Source: AV40 sp035568175 (GTDB lineage Bacteria; Verrucomicrobiota; Verrucomicrobiia; Chthoniobacterales; UBA10450). From it: a stretch of DNA of 64,000 bases. How positions within the stretch are numbered: position 1 is the first letter of the stretch; every line of letters starts with the position of its first letter. Made by a program: the position numbers and the translations under genes. Shown here piece after piece: positions 29,744 to 38,502 of this stretch. Under the pieces are notes generated by a model that saw only the letters and a list, made by a program, of their open reading frames with translations, searched no databases and was not told the origin of the DNA. Location: assembly GCA_035568175.1 (NCBI GenBank), contig DATMON010000011.1, forward strand, positions 1 to 64,000, read 5' to 3'.

Positions 29744-31012
29744 TTAAGCCGCGGCTGCCGGGCGTTCCTCGTCTTCGCTCGAAGCTGAAGAGGAAAAGCC
29801 GAATCGTTCGCAGTACTCGGCAAATCCGTTCATTCCATCCAGTTTGAAATGCGCCGCGTCATAGCGGTGCACGCCGTTCGTTTGAGAAGCTTGTCTTGCT
29901 AGGACTATGCGCATGCGTTCTTCGATCTCCTTCGTGAACTTCCATCCAAAATATTCGTAAACGCGCCTCGCCGCCGCAATCGGATCGCGTCTAACGTCCT
30001 CGTAACGGAGATCGCAAACGCGCTGAGGTGACAACTGCTCCCGCTCGTGCATGAAAGTTTTTAGCGCTCGCGCCCAATAAGTCAGCGCATCGCGGCCGAC
30101 CTGGATCGGATCCACTGCATCGCTGAAGACCCGCCGCAAAATTGTAACCAGACTTGAAACTGACGCGACCGCTTCAATCGGGTCGCGATGAATCTGGATA
30201 AACCGCGCGTCGGGGTAGATCGACAACAACGCCGGCGCGGCGAACATGTGGGCCGGCGCTTTCAGGATCCATCGTTCGGCCGACTGACGGAACTGCAGTT
30301 GTTGCAGTGAGCGACGATGGAATTCGTAAGCCGGCCGTAGATCCTGGTTGAAAAACCACGCCCGATACGACGGCACGTTATACATCGTGTCGAACTGGTC
30401 GCTCAGGAAGGTCGGGCTCATCAGCGAAACGCATTCCTGCGGCAATTCCGCGCCGGTCGCATGCACACTTTCGAAAGTCGGCGCCAGCCAACGCAACATC
30501 GCGAGATTTTTGGTCGCCTGACGAATACGTTCTGGTCGATCTTTCGAGCTCGGCGGAGAGGGCGACATCACTTCCCACGTGAGCGGAGCACGATGCGCCG
30601 GATCGGCGGCAAGCAGAATGTGTAACAATGTTGTTCCGCTCCGCGGCAAGCCGACGATGAATAACGGTTCTCGGATTTTTTGTTGCGCAATCTCGGGATA
30701 AAGCTGACGGTCGCGCGCGAGCAGAAGCCGGTTGGACAAAATGCGCACGATATCGCTCCGCAGCGCCATTTTTCCGATCACGTTGAGGCGCGCCTCGCGC
30801 CGGCATGATTCCAACAGCTGAGAAAGCGGCTCGAAAAAGTCACCTTCGCCAAAATCCTCGAGCCGGCAGCGCCGCTTCGCCTTCCCGATTAATTCGCGAG
30901 CGGACGGAGATGTCAATCTTACGCCGAGCTTTTCGAGCGCAACGCCGCATTTGTTTAGCAGCCGAATCGGAATCGGCGCACGCGTTTGCTCGACAGTCGT
31001 AGGCGCGGGCAT
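29744..31012 (-). CDS. Sulfotransferase family protein
   Basis: 422 aa from the ATG at 31012 (a GTG lies one codon upstream). The PAPS-binding 5' loop is FIVGLPRSGTTLLHIL (about residues 117-132) and the 3'-phosphate site is around FIQIHRDPIEAVAS. The architecture fits the bacterial sulfotransferase_3 group seen in many Verrucomicrobiota and mycobacteria, which transfers sulfate from PAPS to an unknown hydroxyl acceptor, possibly a lipid or polysaccharide. No signal peptide. It converges on fabG with zero intergenic bases and is divergent from msrA. Confidence 0.85.
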   Translation of the reverse strand: MPAPTTVEQTRAPIPIRLLNKCGVALEKLGVRLTSPSARELIGKAKRRCRLEDFGEGDFFEPLSQLLESCRREARLNVIGKMALRSDIVRILSNRLLLARDRQLYPEIAQQKIREPLFIVGLPRSGTTLLHILLAADPAHRAPLTWEVMSPSPPSSKDRPERIRQATKNLAMLRWLAPTFESVHATGAELPQECVSLMSPTFLSDQFDTMYNVPSYRAWFFNQDLRPAYEFHRRSLQQLQFRQSAERWILKAPAHMFAAPALLSIYPDARFIQIHRDPIEAVASVSSLVTILRRVFSDAVDPIQVGRDALTYWARALKTFMHEREQLSPQRVCDLRYEDVRRDPIAAARRVYEYFGWKFTKEIEERMRIVLARQASQTNGVHRYDAAHFKLDGMNGFAEYCERFGFSSSASSEDEERPAAAA

Positions 31013-31100
31013 CACTCAGTATCGTTGTTGCACCTTGCCGCGAATTCAAGTGCCAACTCACTCGGCTTGCGCCATCCTCGCAGACGTTCGATCATTTGGC

Positions 31101-31577
31101 ATGACGACGGAGAAAGCGACGTTCGGTGCCGGCTGTTTTTGGGGCGTGGAAGAAACATTCCGCAAACTAAGTGGCGTAAGATCGACCGCTGTCGGATATG
31201 CAGGCGGAAACAAGGACAATCCGAGCTACGACGATGTTTGCAGCGACGAGACCGGCCACGCCGAGGTGGTTCAACTGGAATTCGATCCGTCGCAAATAAC
31301 TTATGATCAGATCCTCGACGTTTTCTGGTCCAACCACAATCCGACGACGTTAAATCGGCAAGGCCCGGATGTCGGCGCTCAATACCGTTCGGTAATTTTC
31401 TATCATTCGCCCGAACAAAAAGCCGCGGCCGAAAAGTCGAAGGAAAAAATAGCCGAAAGCGGCAAGTTCAATCGACCGGTCGTAACGCAGATCGAGCCCG
31501 CCCCGAAGTTCTGGCGCGCGGAAGAATATCACCAGCGCTATTTGGAAAAGCGCGGCCAGTCGCACTGCGCGATCTAA
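31101..31577 (+). CDS. msrA: Peptide-methionine (S)-S-oxide reductase
   Basis: 158 aa from the ATG at 31101; the frame is open from 30951 but that stretch overlaps the divergent sulfotransferase gene. The catalytic Cys is in FGAGCFWGVE, and the fold is supported by VGYAGG, YRSVIFYHS and the C-terminal EEYHQRYLEK. A Cys near the end (SHCAI) may serve as resolving Cys. It repairs oxidised methionine in the cytoplasm using thioredoxin. It lies 5 bp upstream of pgl, so the two are likely co-transcribed. Confidence 0.95.
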   Translation: MTTEKATFGAGCFWGVEETFRKLSGVRSTAVGYAGGNKDNPSYDDVCSDETGHAEVVQLEFDPSQITYDQILDVFWSNHNPTTLNRQGPDVGAQYRSVIFYHSPEQKAAAEKSKEKIAESGKFNRPVVTQIEPAPKFWRAEEYHQRYLEKRGQSHCAI

Positions 31578-31582
31578 AGCGG

Positions 31583-32275
31583 ATGGCTGGCGACGTTATT
31601 CGGACGAAGAAGTTCGTGGCGGACGCAGCCAACTTCATTGTCGATCTTGCCCACAAAGCGCTGGCGGAGCGGCACGAGTTCCGGATTGCGTTGTCAGGCG
31701 GCAATACGCCGCGGCCAATTTACTCGGAGATTGCGCGCATTGGTCGCGATTTGCCTTGGGAACACGTTCTGATCACGTTCGGGGACGAGCGCTGCGTGCC
31801 GCCGGACGATGCGCAGAGTAATTTTCGCATGGCGCGCGAAACTCTGTTCGTTCCGGCAAGCGTTCCTGAAAAATCGATCATGCGAATGCGCGGCGAGATC
31901 GATCCACAAATTGCGGCCCAGCAATATCAGGATGATCTCGATCTTCTCGCCACGCAGCGCGGCGAACAGATTTACCGGCACGATTTGATTTTGCTCGGGT
32001 TGGGGGACGATGGCCACACCGCCTCACTGTTTCCGGACAGCGCGGCGCTGAACGAAACCACGCAGCGCGTGGTCGCTAATTTCGTTTCAAAACTGAACGC
32101 GTGGCGGCTGACCTTCACTTTTCCGCTCATCAATCACGCGCGAAACGTTTGCTTTTTAGTCAACGCGAGCAAGCAGGCAAAGTTGATCGATCGTATCATT
32201 AGCGGCGATCCGCAGTTTCCGGCGTCTCGAGTAAATCCGACCGGCGGGAAACTGACGTGGATTTTAGGCGAGTGA
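31583..32275 (+). CDS. pgl: 6-phosphogluconolactonase
   Basis: 230 aa, normal for the SOL/DevB type. It hydrolyses 6-phosphogluconolactone in the oxidative pentose phosphate pathway. Supporting motifs are RIALSGGNTPRPIYSEI, ITFGDERCVPPDDAQSN and LGLGDDGHTASLFP, which contain the phosphate-binding and catalytic residues of the family. It starts 5 bp after msrA. NADPH from this pathway would support MsrA turnover, a plausible reason for the pairing. Confidence 0.93.
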   Translation: MAGDVIRTKKFVADAANFIVDLAHKALAERHEFRIALSGGNTPRPIYSEIARIGRDLPWEHVLITFGDERCVPPDDAQSNFRMARETLFVPASVPEKSIMRMRGEIDPQIAAQQYQDDLDLLATQRGEQIYRHDLILLGLGDDGHTASLFPDSAALNETTQRVVANFVSKLNAWRLTFTFPLINHARNVCFLVNASKQAKLIDRIISGDPQFPASRVNPTGGKLTWILGE

Positions 32276-32320
32276 CGTTGTCGTCGATCAACAACTCAAC
32301 TGCTCAACCTCTCAACTTCT

Positions 32321-32725
32321 TTAGTATTGCTCGCCTTCGTCGGCCGTGGGCGTCACGCGATCCTCAATCGCCCAGGCGTGAATCATTACGCCGATCCAAT
32401 AAAACACGAGCAGTCCAATTCCGAATCCGGCGGAAGCAATCGCAGCCAAAATTCCGAAAACGATCGCAATAGGAGTAACGATCAACAAAATGACCGCGCC
32501 GACGACGCGATGACCTTTGTAAATGTGACCGAGTCCGGGAATCATGCTGAGCAGGATTGCCATCGCATCGCTTGCTTTTGGTTCCGCCGGCTTGGTTGCT
32601 TGGAGCGTCCAATCACAGTTGGTGCACGCCTGGGCGTTTAGCGGCAGCGTGGTCCCGCAAAAAGGACAGAGCATTGTGTCCCAGCTGATCGGTTCGGGCT
32701 GTGTCGGGGCGTCAGTGTATTCCAT
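32321..32725 (-). CDS. Zinc-ribbon membrane protein, TM2-like
   Basis: 134 aa from the ATG at 32725; a longer frame starts at TTG 32779. An N-terminal zinc ribbon has CPFCG and CTNC (about residues 19-38). Two membrane helices follow (about 53-105) with the TM2-type glycine-rich start SMIPGLGHIYKGHRVVGAV and then VTPIAIVFGILAAIASAGFG. The short C-terminal tail is hydrophilic. TM2 proteins are small membrane proteins of mostly unknown role. It is convergent with pgl and shows no functional link to its neighbours. Confidence 0.75.
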   Translation of the reverse strand: MEYTDAPTQPEPISWDTMLCPFCGTTLPLNAQACTNCDWTLQATKPAEPKASDAMAILLSMIPGLGHIYKGHRVVGAVILLIVTPIAIVFGILAAIASAGFGIGLLVFYWIGVMIHAWAIEDRVTPTADEGEQY

Positions 32726-32868
32726 ACCCAGATTGAATCGCCACTGAACGTCACAAGTGCCGCCGATTTCGTCAAGCAAACTTGCCGATGTTGTAGGGCG
32801 CTCGCCCCGACGAGCGCCTATTTTTTGACTTCGGCCTTTGACACAAACGCCGCTACAATTGCTGCCAG

Positions 32869-33624
32869 ATGCGTTCGCTATCCGACATCGTTAAGTACAC
32901 CGACAAATATCTTCGCATTCGAAAAATCGAAGATTGGCCGAATGCGCTCAATGGTCTGCAAATCGAAAACTCCGGCAATGTGACAAAAATTGGCGCGGCA
33001 GTGGATGTCTCCGCGCGAGTTTTGACCAAAGCCGCTACCCAACGTGTCGATCTTCTGATTGTGCATCACGGATTGTTCTGGCCGGGATTGCAGAGCGTGA
33101 CCGGCGCGTTACGTCGACAATTGAAAATCGCGTTTGAAAACAACATCGCCCTCTACAGCGCACATCTGCCGCTCGATGTTCATCCTGAAGCAGGCAACAA
33201 TACGCAGCTCGCGGCCGCGCTTGGATTCAAGAAGACGAAATCGTTCCTGGAAGAACGTGGAGAGCTGGTTGGATTAAAGATCAGGAACACGCTACCGCGG
33301 GCAGTGTTAACCCGAAAAGTTAGAAGAGTATTGCGTGGCCCGATTAAGGCATTCAATTTTGGACCAAAGGAAACAAACAGGATTGGGATCGTTACCGGCG
33401 CCGGCGGTTCGGAAATCTATCGGGTCGCGCAAGAGAAAATCGACACCTTCATTACTGGCGAAGCACCGCATTGGGCTGCCGTCGCCGCGGAGGAGCTCGG
33501 AATGAATCTTCTTCTTGGCGGCCATTACGCGACCGAAACATTTGGCGTCAAAGCGCTCGCCGCGCATCTCTCGCAACGCTTTAGCCTGCCGTGGGAGTTT
33601 TTGAATTTCCCGACCGGACTGTGA
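32869..33624 (+). CDS. NIF3-like dinuclear metal-centre protein
   Basis: 251 aa. Family motifs are LNGLQIEN near the N-terminus, the metal ligands in LLIVHHGLFWPG, YSAHLPLDVHPEAGNN, and the C-terminal ITGEAPHWAAVAAEE with GHYATETFGV. These match the YbgI/NIF3 family (GTP cyclohydrolase I type 2-like), toroidal hexamers with two metal ions per subunit. The biochemical role of the family is still debated. It is followed 61 bp later by murJ. Confidence 0.9.
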   Translation: MRSLSDIVKYTDKYLRIRKIEDWPNALNGLQIENSGNVTKIGAAVDVSARVLTKAATQRVDLLIVHHGLFWPGLQSVTGALRRQLKIAFENNIALYSAHLPLDVHPEAGNNTQLAAALGFKKTKSFLEERGELVGLKIRNTLPRAVLTRKVRRVLRGPIKAFNFGPKETNRIGIVTGAGGSEIYRVAQEKIDTFITGEAPHWAAVAAEELGMNLLLGGHYATETFGVKALAAHLSQRFSLPWEFLNFPTGL

Positions 33625-33685
33625 GAACAACCGCAATCGAAGTTTTTCCTTTCGTAAATTCGCAGACGTTGTTCTTTGTTCGCCG

Positions 33686-35293
33686 ATGGCTGAGCCCCAG
33701 CGAGTAAGCACCCGCGCGACCGGCGTCGTCGGCGTTGCGGTGATGTGCTCGCGCGTGCTAGGTCTGATTCGGGAACAGGTTTTCGCCGGACTTTTCGGTG
33801 CCGGCAAAAATCTGGATGCGTTCCTGATGGCGTTTCGGCTGCCGAATCTCCTGCGCGATTTGTTTGCTGAGGGCGCGCTTTCGACGGCGTTCATCACGAC
33901 GTTCTCGAAAAAGATCGCTACCGAAGGCGATGAATCTGCCTGGCGGCTTGGAAACAAGGTCGCAACGTTGACCGCGGTTTTCATGAGCGTTGTCACGCTG
34001 CTCGGCATTCTTTTCGCGCCGCAGCTGATTCATTTGATGACGTGGTGGAGTTGGTCGCCGGAAAAAACAGAGACCACGATTTTGCTGACGCGGATCATGT
34101 GGCCATTCATTTTGCTCGTCTCCCTTGCCGCGCTGGTGATGGGAATGCTGAACGCGAAGAATGTTTTCGGCGCGCCGGCGATGGCGTCGAGTTTTTTTAA
34201 TCTCGGATCGATCATTGGCGGCGTCGCGTTCGGCTACTGGATCGATCCGCATTTCGGCACGCGCTCGCTCATTGGATTGTCGATCGGAACGCTCATCGGC
34301 GGAATCTGGCAATTGTCTGCACAGTTTCCTTCGCTGCGGCGTGTCGGTTACAAGTATCGCGCCGATTTTCACTGGCGCGATGAAGGCGTGCGAACGGTGC
34401 TGACGCTGATGGGCCCAGCCGTTATTGCGGCCAGCGCGGTGCAGGTAAATGTGCTGATCAACAGCGGTTTCGCTGCGCGACTTGGCGATGGTCCGGTGAG
34501 TTGGTTGAACATCGCTTTCCGATTGATGCAATTGCCGCTCGGCATTTTTGGCGTCGCAGTCGGAACGGTTACGTTGCCGCTCGTCTCGCGCACCGCCGCC
34601 CTCGGCGACATGGCAGCGTTTCGTTCGGCTTTGGCGCACGCTATTCGACTTGTCACGTTGCTGACGATTCCGGCAGCGATCGGTTTAATCATTCTAGCGC
34701 AGCCGATCATCAGCGTGATTTATGAGCATGGGCGTTTCACGCCGGAAGCAACGCGACAAACTGCCGGTGCCTTGCAATTTTATGCGATCGGACTGGCCGC
34801 TTATTCCGCGGTCAAGGTTTTGGCGCCGGCGTTTTACGCGCTCGATAAACGCTACCTGCCAATGGTGGTCAGCATTCTCTCGATCATCATCAACTTCGTT
34901 TTGAACTGGTTCTTTATGTTCAAACTCGGCCTTGGCCATCGCGGCCTCGCCCTTTCGACCAGCCTCGTCGCCCTGACCAATTTCCTGCTCCTATATATAA
35001 TGATGCGCAGATATGCCGGTCCGCTCGAAACCGGCGCGATTCTGGGACTACTCGTTAAACTCGCGCTTCCGGCGCTGCTTCTCGCCGGCATTTGCTGGCT
35101 GGCGCTGGAATTCCTTTTTCAATCGGGCACTCCATTACCCGAATGGCAAAGAATTCTCAGTGTGCTGATTGTAATCGCCGTCGCTGCCGCGGTGTTTTTT
35201 GGAACCGCGTTTCTCATGCGCGTCCACGAAGTGCGCGATATTGTCGACCTTGTCCGTCGCCGCTTCGCGCCGAACGATCAGCCGAGCGCTTGA
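33686..35293 (+). CDS. murJ: Lipid II flippase MurJ
   Basis: 535 aa with about 14 hydrophobic helices, the size and layout of MurJ/MviN. The start (VGVAVMCSRVLGLIREQVFAG, residues about 13-33) and PNLLRDLFAEGALSTAF are family hallmarks, including the functionally important arginines. It moves lipid II across the inner membrane during peptidoglycan synthesis. The last 16 bp overlap the end of the convergent Cys/Met enzyme gene. Confidence 0.95.
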   Translation: MAEPQRVSTRATGVVGVAVMCSRVLGLIREQVFAGLFGAGKNLDAFLMAFRLPNLLRDLFAEGALSTAFITTFSKKIATEGDESAWRLGNKVATLTAVFMSVVTLLGILFAPQLIHLMTWWSWSPEKTETTILLTRIMWPFILLVSLAALVMGMLNAKNVFGAPAMASSFFNLGSIIGGVAFGYWIDPHFGTRSLIGLSIGTLIGGIWQLSAQFPSLRRVGYKYRADFHWRDEGVRTVLTLMGPAVIAASAVQVNVLINSGFAARLGDGPVSWLNIAFRLMQLPLGIFGVAVGTVTLPLVSRTAALGDMAAFRSALAHAIRLVTLLTIPAAIGLIILAQPIISVIYEHGRFTPEATRQTAGALQFYAIGLAAYSAVKVLAPAFYALDKRYLPMVVSILSIIINFVLNWFFMFKLGLGHRGLALSTSLVALTNFLLLYIMMRRYAGPLETGAILGLLVKLALPALLLAGICWLALEFLFQSGTPLPEWQRILSVLIVIAVAAAVFFGTAFLMRVHEVRDIVDLVRRRFAPNDQPSA

Positions 35294-36393
35294 TCCAGAT
35301 CAGCGATCAAGTCATCGGAGTTTTCCAAACCGATCGATAACCGGATTAAACCGTCCGGCGACGTCGTCCCCGGTCCTTCTATCGATGCGCGATGCTCGAT
35401 CAAGCTTTCGACGCCGCCCAGGCTGGTCGCGCGCGTGAAAATTTTCGTGTTAGTGGTGACTTTCATCGCCGGTTCGCGGCCGCCTTTCACTTCGAGCGAA
35501 AGCATTCCGCCGAACATCGACATCTGCTTTTGTGCGATCTTGTAGCCCGGATGTGAACGCAGGCCAGGGTAATGCACGCGCTCGACCTTTCGGTGATCGG
35601 CGAGAAATTCTGCTACCTTGGCTGCATTTTCCGCGTGTGCGCGCATCCGCCACGGCAGGGTGCGCATTCCCCGCAAAATCAGCCAGCAGTCGAAGGGCGA
35701 AGGGACCGCGCCGCCTTCATATTGAATATTGCGGATCCGTTGGAAAAGATCGCCATCGCTTTTTGCGACTACAATTCCGCCCAAAACGTCGCAATGGCCG
35801 CCAAAATATTTTGTCGTCGAGTGAAGAATGAAATCGGCGCCGAGATCGAACGGCCGCTGAAGAATAGGCGCCCAGGTATTGTCGCAAACGCAGAGTGCGC
35901 CGGCGTCGTGCACAATTCTTGAAATCTCAGCAAGATCGACAATTTTGAGCAACGGATTCGAGGGAGTTTCCATCCAGGCGATCTTTGTTTTTGGTCGCAG
36001 CGCTTTTTTGACCGCGGCCAGGTCGCTCATGTCGATAAAATCGCCTTTAAGGCCCCAGCGCAGAAAAATTTCGCGGAGCAAGCGCGACGTGCCGTAGTAG
36101 GCGTCTAGATGTGCGAGCACATGATCCCCCGGTGCGAGCGCTTGAAAGATCGCTCCAGCCGTGGCGGTCCCGGAAGCGAACGCCGCTGCGGCCGCGCCGC
36201 CTTCGAGCACGCTGACTCCTTCTTCCAGCGCCTGTCGATTCGGGTTGTTGTTGCGAGTGTACATGAATCCGCGCGCGTAAGTCCCTTCCACGTCGCGCTC
36301 GAATGTTGTGGAAAGATGAATAGGGGCTGAGACGGCGCCGGTAGCCGGATCAATCCGGTGGCCGGCGTGCACGGCGAGGGTTTCAATTTTCAT
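35278..36393 (-). CDS. Cys/Met metabolism PLP enzyme (cystathionine gamma-synthase/lyase type)
   Basis: 371 aa from the ATG at 36393, where the family's start (KIETLAVHAG) begins; the open frame reaches 36519 but would overlap the divergent gdhA start. Hallmarks are YTRNNNPNRQALEEGVSVLEGG, SGTATAGAIFQAL, and the PLP-lysine in HSTTKYFGGHCDVLGG. The C-terminus has GGVESLIEHRAS and LIRLSIGLE. Synthase, lyase and O-acetylhomoserine sulfhydrylase members cannot be told apart by eye, so the reaction (cystathionine synthesis or cleavage) is left open. Confidence 0.88.
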   Translation of the reverse strand: MKIETLAVHAGHRIDPATGAVSAPIHLSTTFERDVEGTYARGFMYTRNNNPNRQALEEGVSVLEGGAAAAAFASGTATAGAIFQALAPGDHVLAHLDAYYGTSRLLREIFLRWGLKGDFIDMSDLAAVKKALRPKTKIAWMETPSNPLLKIVDLAEISRIVHDAGALCVCDNTWAPILQRPFDLGADFILHSTTKYFGGHCDVLGGIVVAKSDGDLFQRIRNIQYEGGAVPSPFDCWLILRGMRTLPWRMRAHAENAAKVAEFLADHRKVERVHYPGLRSHPGYKIAQKQMSMFGGMLSLEVKGGREPAMKVTTNTKIFTRATSLGGVESLIEHRASIEGPGTTSPDGLIRLSIGLENSDDLIADLDQALG

Positions 36394-36517
36394 TGTCGCC
36401 CGAGACGTTACGAATTCGTTAACGATTGTCGATCTTGCGGCGGTTTGCATTTGACGCGAGGATTTTCCAAGGCAAATAGCATCTGCACTTTCCGGCGGAT
36501 ACACCGCCTCTCGGTTC

Positions 36518-37780
36518 ATGACGATTTACGACGACGAAGTTTTCAAAATGGCCTGCGACCAGTTCCAGGTCATCGCCGATTACCTCAGTATCGACAAAAA
36601 CGATCGCGAGCGGCTGATGTATCCCAAGCGCGCGATCGCGGTCACGCTTCCCGTGCACATGGACGATGGGAGCACCAAAACATTTCAGGGTTATCGCGTG
36701 CAACATCACCTCACGCTCGGACCGACCAAGGGCGGAACACGTTTCGCGCCCTCGTTATCGATGGGAGAGACGGCGGCGCTCGCGATGTGGATGAGCTGGA
36801 AATGCGCGCTCGCGAATTTGCCTTACGGAGGAGCGAAAGGCGGCGTCGCTTGCGATCCATCCAAATTATCGCGCACCGAGCTGGAAGCGGTTTCGCGGCG
36901 TTACATGCAGGAGATGATTTCGTTTGTCGGACCGCACACTGATGTGATGGGTCCTGACATGGGCACAAACGAACAAGTGATGGCCTGGTTCATGGACACG
37001 TATTCGGTCTATCACGGATATTCCGTGAATGAGATTGTCACGGGCAAACCGGTCTCGATTGGCGGCACCGAAGGCCGCCGGGAATCAACCGGCCGCGGTG
37101 TCGTTTATCTAATCGAGCGGGCGCTGGACATGTTGAAGATCGACGCCGAAAAGTGCACCGCGATCGTGCAAGGTTTTGGAAACGTCGGCGCAGTCGCCGC
37201 GCTTTCGCTTGCTTACAAGAGTGGTGTCAACGTGATCGGAATTAGCGATGCTTACGCCGCGATTTACAACCCGAAAGGAATCGATGTTCAAGCTGCGGAA
37301 CAGCACGTTCTAAAAAAAGGAAATCTGCGCGCGTTTCACGAAGCCGATCATGTCGACCCAAAAGATCTCCTGACCATGCCGTGCGATATCCTCGTTCCGG
37401 CGGCGGTCGATCGCGTGATCAACGGAAGCAACGCCGACAAATTGAAATGTCGGATCCTGGCCGAAGGCGCGAACGGTCCGACGACGCCTGAAGCCGATCT
37501 AATTTTGGAAAAACGCTGGGACGAAATTTTCGTCATCCCAGATATTTTGTGCAACGCCGGGGGCGTGATCGTTTCCTATTTTGAATGGGTCCAGGGTCTG
37601 CAGGCATTCATGTGGTCGGAGACGGAAGTGACCGATAAGCTTTTCCGGATTCTGGAACATTCGTTTACCCAAGTAATCAAACGCGCCAAAGCGCACAAGA
37701 TTTCCCACCGGACGGCTGCCATGGCCACCGGTGTCGAACGGGTGATGAAGGCGAAGAAAGTGCGCGGCCTTTTCCCTTAA
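36518..37780 (+). CDS. gdhA: Glutamate dehydrogenase (Glu/Leu/Phe/Val family)
   Basis: 420 aa, typical of the hexameric NAD-type enzymes of about 420 residues. It interconverts glutamate and 2-oxoglutarate plus ammonia. The substrate and catalytic lysines lie in GPTKGGTRFAPSLS and LPYGGAKGGVACDP, the family's GPHTDVMGPDMGT follows, and the nucleotide-binding fold begins at AIVQGFGNVGAVAA. The NAD versus NADP preference cannot be settled by eye. It is divergent from the PLP enzyme and converges on the peptide cassette, whose terminator lies just after its stop. Confidence 0.93.
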   Translation: MTIYDDEVFKMACDQFQVIADYLSIDKNDRERLMYPKRAIAVTLPVHMDDGSTKTFQGYRVQHHLTLGPTKGGTRFAPSLSMGETAALAMWMSWKCALANLPYGGAKGGVACDPSKLSRTELEAVSRRYMQEMISFVGPHTDVMGPDMGTNEQVMAWFMDTYSVYHGYSVNEIVTGKPVSIGGTEGRRESTGRGVVYLIERALDMLKIDAEKCTAIVQGFGNVGAVAALSLAYKSGVNVIGISDAYAAIYNPKGIDVQAAEQHVLKKGNLRAFHEADHVDPKDLLTMPCDILVPAAVDRVINGSNADKLKCRILAEGANGPTTPEADLILEKRWDEIFVIPDILCNAGGVIVSYFEWVQGLQAFMWSETEVTDKLFRILEHSFTQVIKRAKAHKISHRTAAMATGVERVMKAKKVRGLFP

Positions 37781-37795
37781 AGACTGTCTCTGTAC

Positions 37796-37834
37796 AAAAA
37801 AAGCCGCACTGCGGACTAAGACCGCAGTGCGGCT
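37796..37834 (-). terminator. Intrinsic terminator of the peptide genes
   Basis: A perfect 13-bp stem (AGCCGCACTGCGG paired with CCGCAGTGCGGCT) with a 7-nt loop, followed on the minus strand by seven T residues. It lies 50 bp past the last peptide gene on that strand. Read on the plus strand it lacks a T-run, so it mainly serves the peptide transcript and may also weaken gdhA read-through. Confidence 0.88.
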
Positions 37835-37841
37835 CAACCAA

Positions 37842-37876
37842 GCGTCGCACCGCGACTGTAACGTCGGGTGCGACGC
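37842..37876 (-). other. Second hairpin after the peptide genes
   Basis: Arms GCGTCGCACC and GGTGCGACGC (10 bp, perfect) enclose a 15-nt loop. It lies between the stop of peptide 1 (37884) and the strong terminator, with no T-run of its own. It could protect the 3' end of the short peptide mRNA or help termination. Confidence 0.5.
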
Positions 37877-37883
37877 GGCATGA

Positions 37884-38054
37884 CTAATTAACAGCGTGAC
37901 CAGATCCGGCCACGGCTTTGCCACCACCAGTGACGGCTTTGCCACCACCAGTAACGAACGAGCCTTGGACGGCCTTACCACCACCGATGCCGCCTTTGGC
38001 GTCTTTCTTCGGCTTCATGTCACGGACTTTGACTTTTTTCTTTGATTGTTTCAT
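37884..38054 (-). CDS. Double-glycine leader peptide 1 (GGGKAV-repeat core)
   Basis: 56 aa, ATG at 38054 with a good ribosome-binding site (AAAGGA). The leader is lysine-rich (KQSKKKVKV), then RDMKPKKDAKGG, nearly identical to that of peptide 2 (RDLKPRKDAKGG). The double glycine at residues 21-22 is the expected cut site for a C39 peptidase, and one is encoded in the cassette. The predicted core has 34 residues and consists of glycine-rich units around GGGKAV (three copies, plus the variant KAVQGS at the start), ending in GHAVN. It has no Cys, and few Ser or Thr, so lanthionine or thiazole modification is unlikely. Last gene of the cassette before the terminator. Function unknown; an exported glycine-rich signal, toxin or matrix peptide is possible. 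Confidence 0.75.
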   Translation of the reverse strand: MKQSKKKVKVRDMKPKKDAKGGIGGGKAVQGSFVTGGGKAVTGGGKAVAGSGHAVN

Positions 38055-38099
38055 GTGTCCTTTCTTCGCGATTCGTAGACCGTTCGACTAAACGGCCCC

Positions 38100-38294
38100 T
38101 TAATGGACCCCCTTGCCGGTGCCGCTCATGGACGAGCCCGACATAGACGAACCACTGAGGGACGAGCCACTCAGCGATGAGCCGCTCATGGACGAGCCGC
38201 TCAGGGACGAGCCCTGAATCGCTTTGCCGCCTTTGGCATCTTTCCTCGGTTTGAGGTCACGAACTTTGAGGTTTTTCTTTTTTGATTTCGACAT
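38100..38294 (-). CDS. Double-glycine leader peptide 2 (GSS[LM]S-repeat core)
   Basis: 64 aa. The leader MSKSKKKNLKV then RDLKPRKDAKGG ends in a double glycine at residues 22-23. After it comes KAIQGS, matching KAVQGS of peptide 1, and then six consecutive pentads GSSLS or GSSMS, ending GTGKGVH. The DNA behind the pentads is a 15-bp tandem repeat that can expand or contract in frame. Serine makes up about half of the core and there is no Cys. The gene starts 10 bp after peptide 3 and is followed 45 bp later by peptide 1. It is probably cut and exported by the C39 ABC transporter upstream. Biological role unknown. Confidence 0.75.
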   Translation of the reverse strand: MSKSKKKNLKVRDLKPRKDAKGGKAIQGSSLSGSSMSGSSLSGSSLSGSSMSGSSMSGTGKGVH

Positions 38295-38304
38295 ATCAGC
38301 TTTC

Positions 38305-38487
38305 TTATTTTGGGTTGTTTGTTGTATTTTCCGCGTCAGTGATGCCGAACAACAATTGACGTCCGCCGGTGACGTTCTGTTTTGGAATCAGATCATCTAG
38401 GCGGATCAATTTTTCCTTTTTGCGCTTAGAGCTGGGATGCTTTAGATCCCCGCCCGCCGCTGTTTTTTTGTTTTTCGGTGCACTCAC
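38305..38487 (-). CDS. Double-glycine leader peptide 3 (non-repetitive core)
   Basis: 60 aa from a GTG at 38487, the only possible start before an in-frame stop at 38497-38499; the ribosome-binding site is weak. The N-terminus is basic (KKTAAGG, then SSKRKKEKL), followed by IRLDDLIPKQNVTGG, which keeps the D-[LM]-x-P-[KR] and double-glycine spacing of the other two leaders. The predicted core of 18 residues (RQLLFGITDAENTTNNPK) is not repetitive and ends in an Asn/Thr-rich tail. It is the most diverged of the three and the first in transcription order. It could be a peptide with a different role, such as a signal for the system, but that is speculation. Confidence 0.65.
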   Translation of the reverse strand: MSAPKNKKTAAGGDLKHPSSKRKKEKLIRLDDLIPKQNVTGGRQLLFGITDAENTTNNPK

Positions 38488-38502
38488 TTCGAGCGCCTAT
38501 TA

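Noticed and set aside
38100..38487. Lanthipeptide or other modified peptide precursors
   Set aside because: The cores contain no Cys, and no LanM/LanB, YcaO, radical-SAM or cyclase gene is present in the cassette or nearby.
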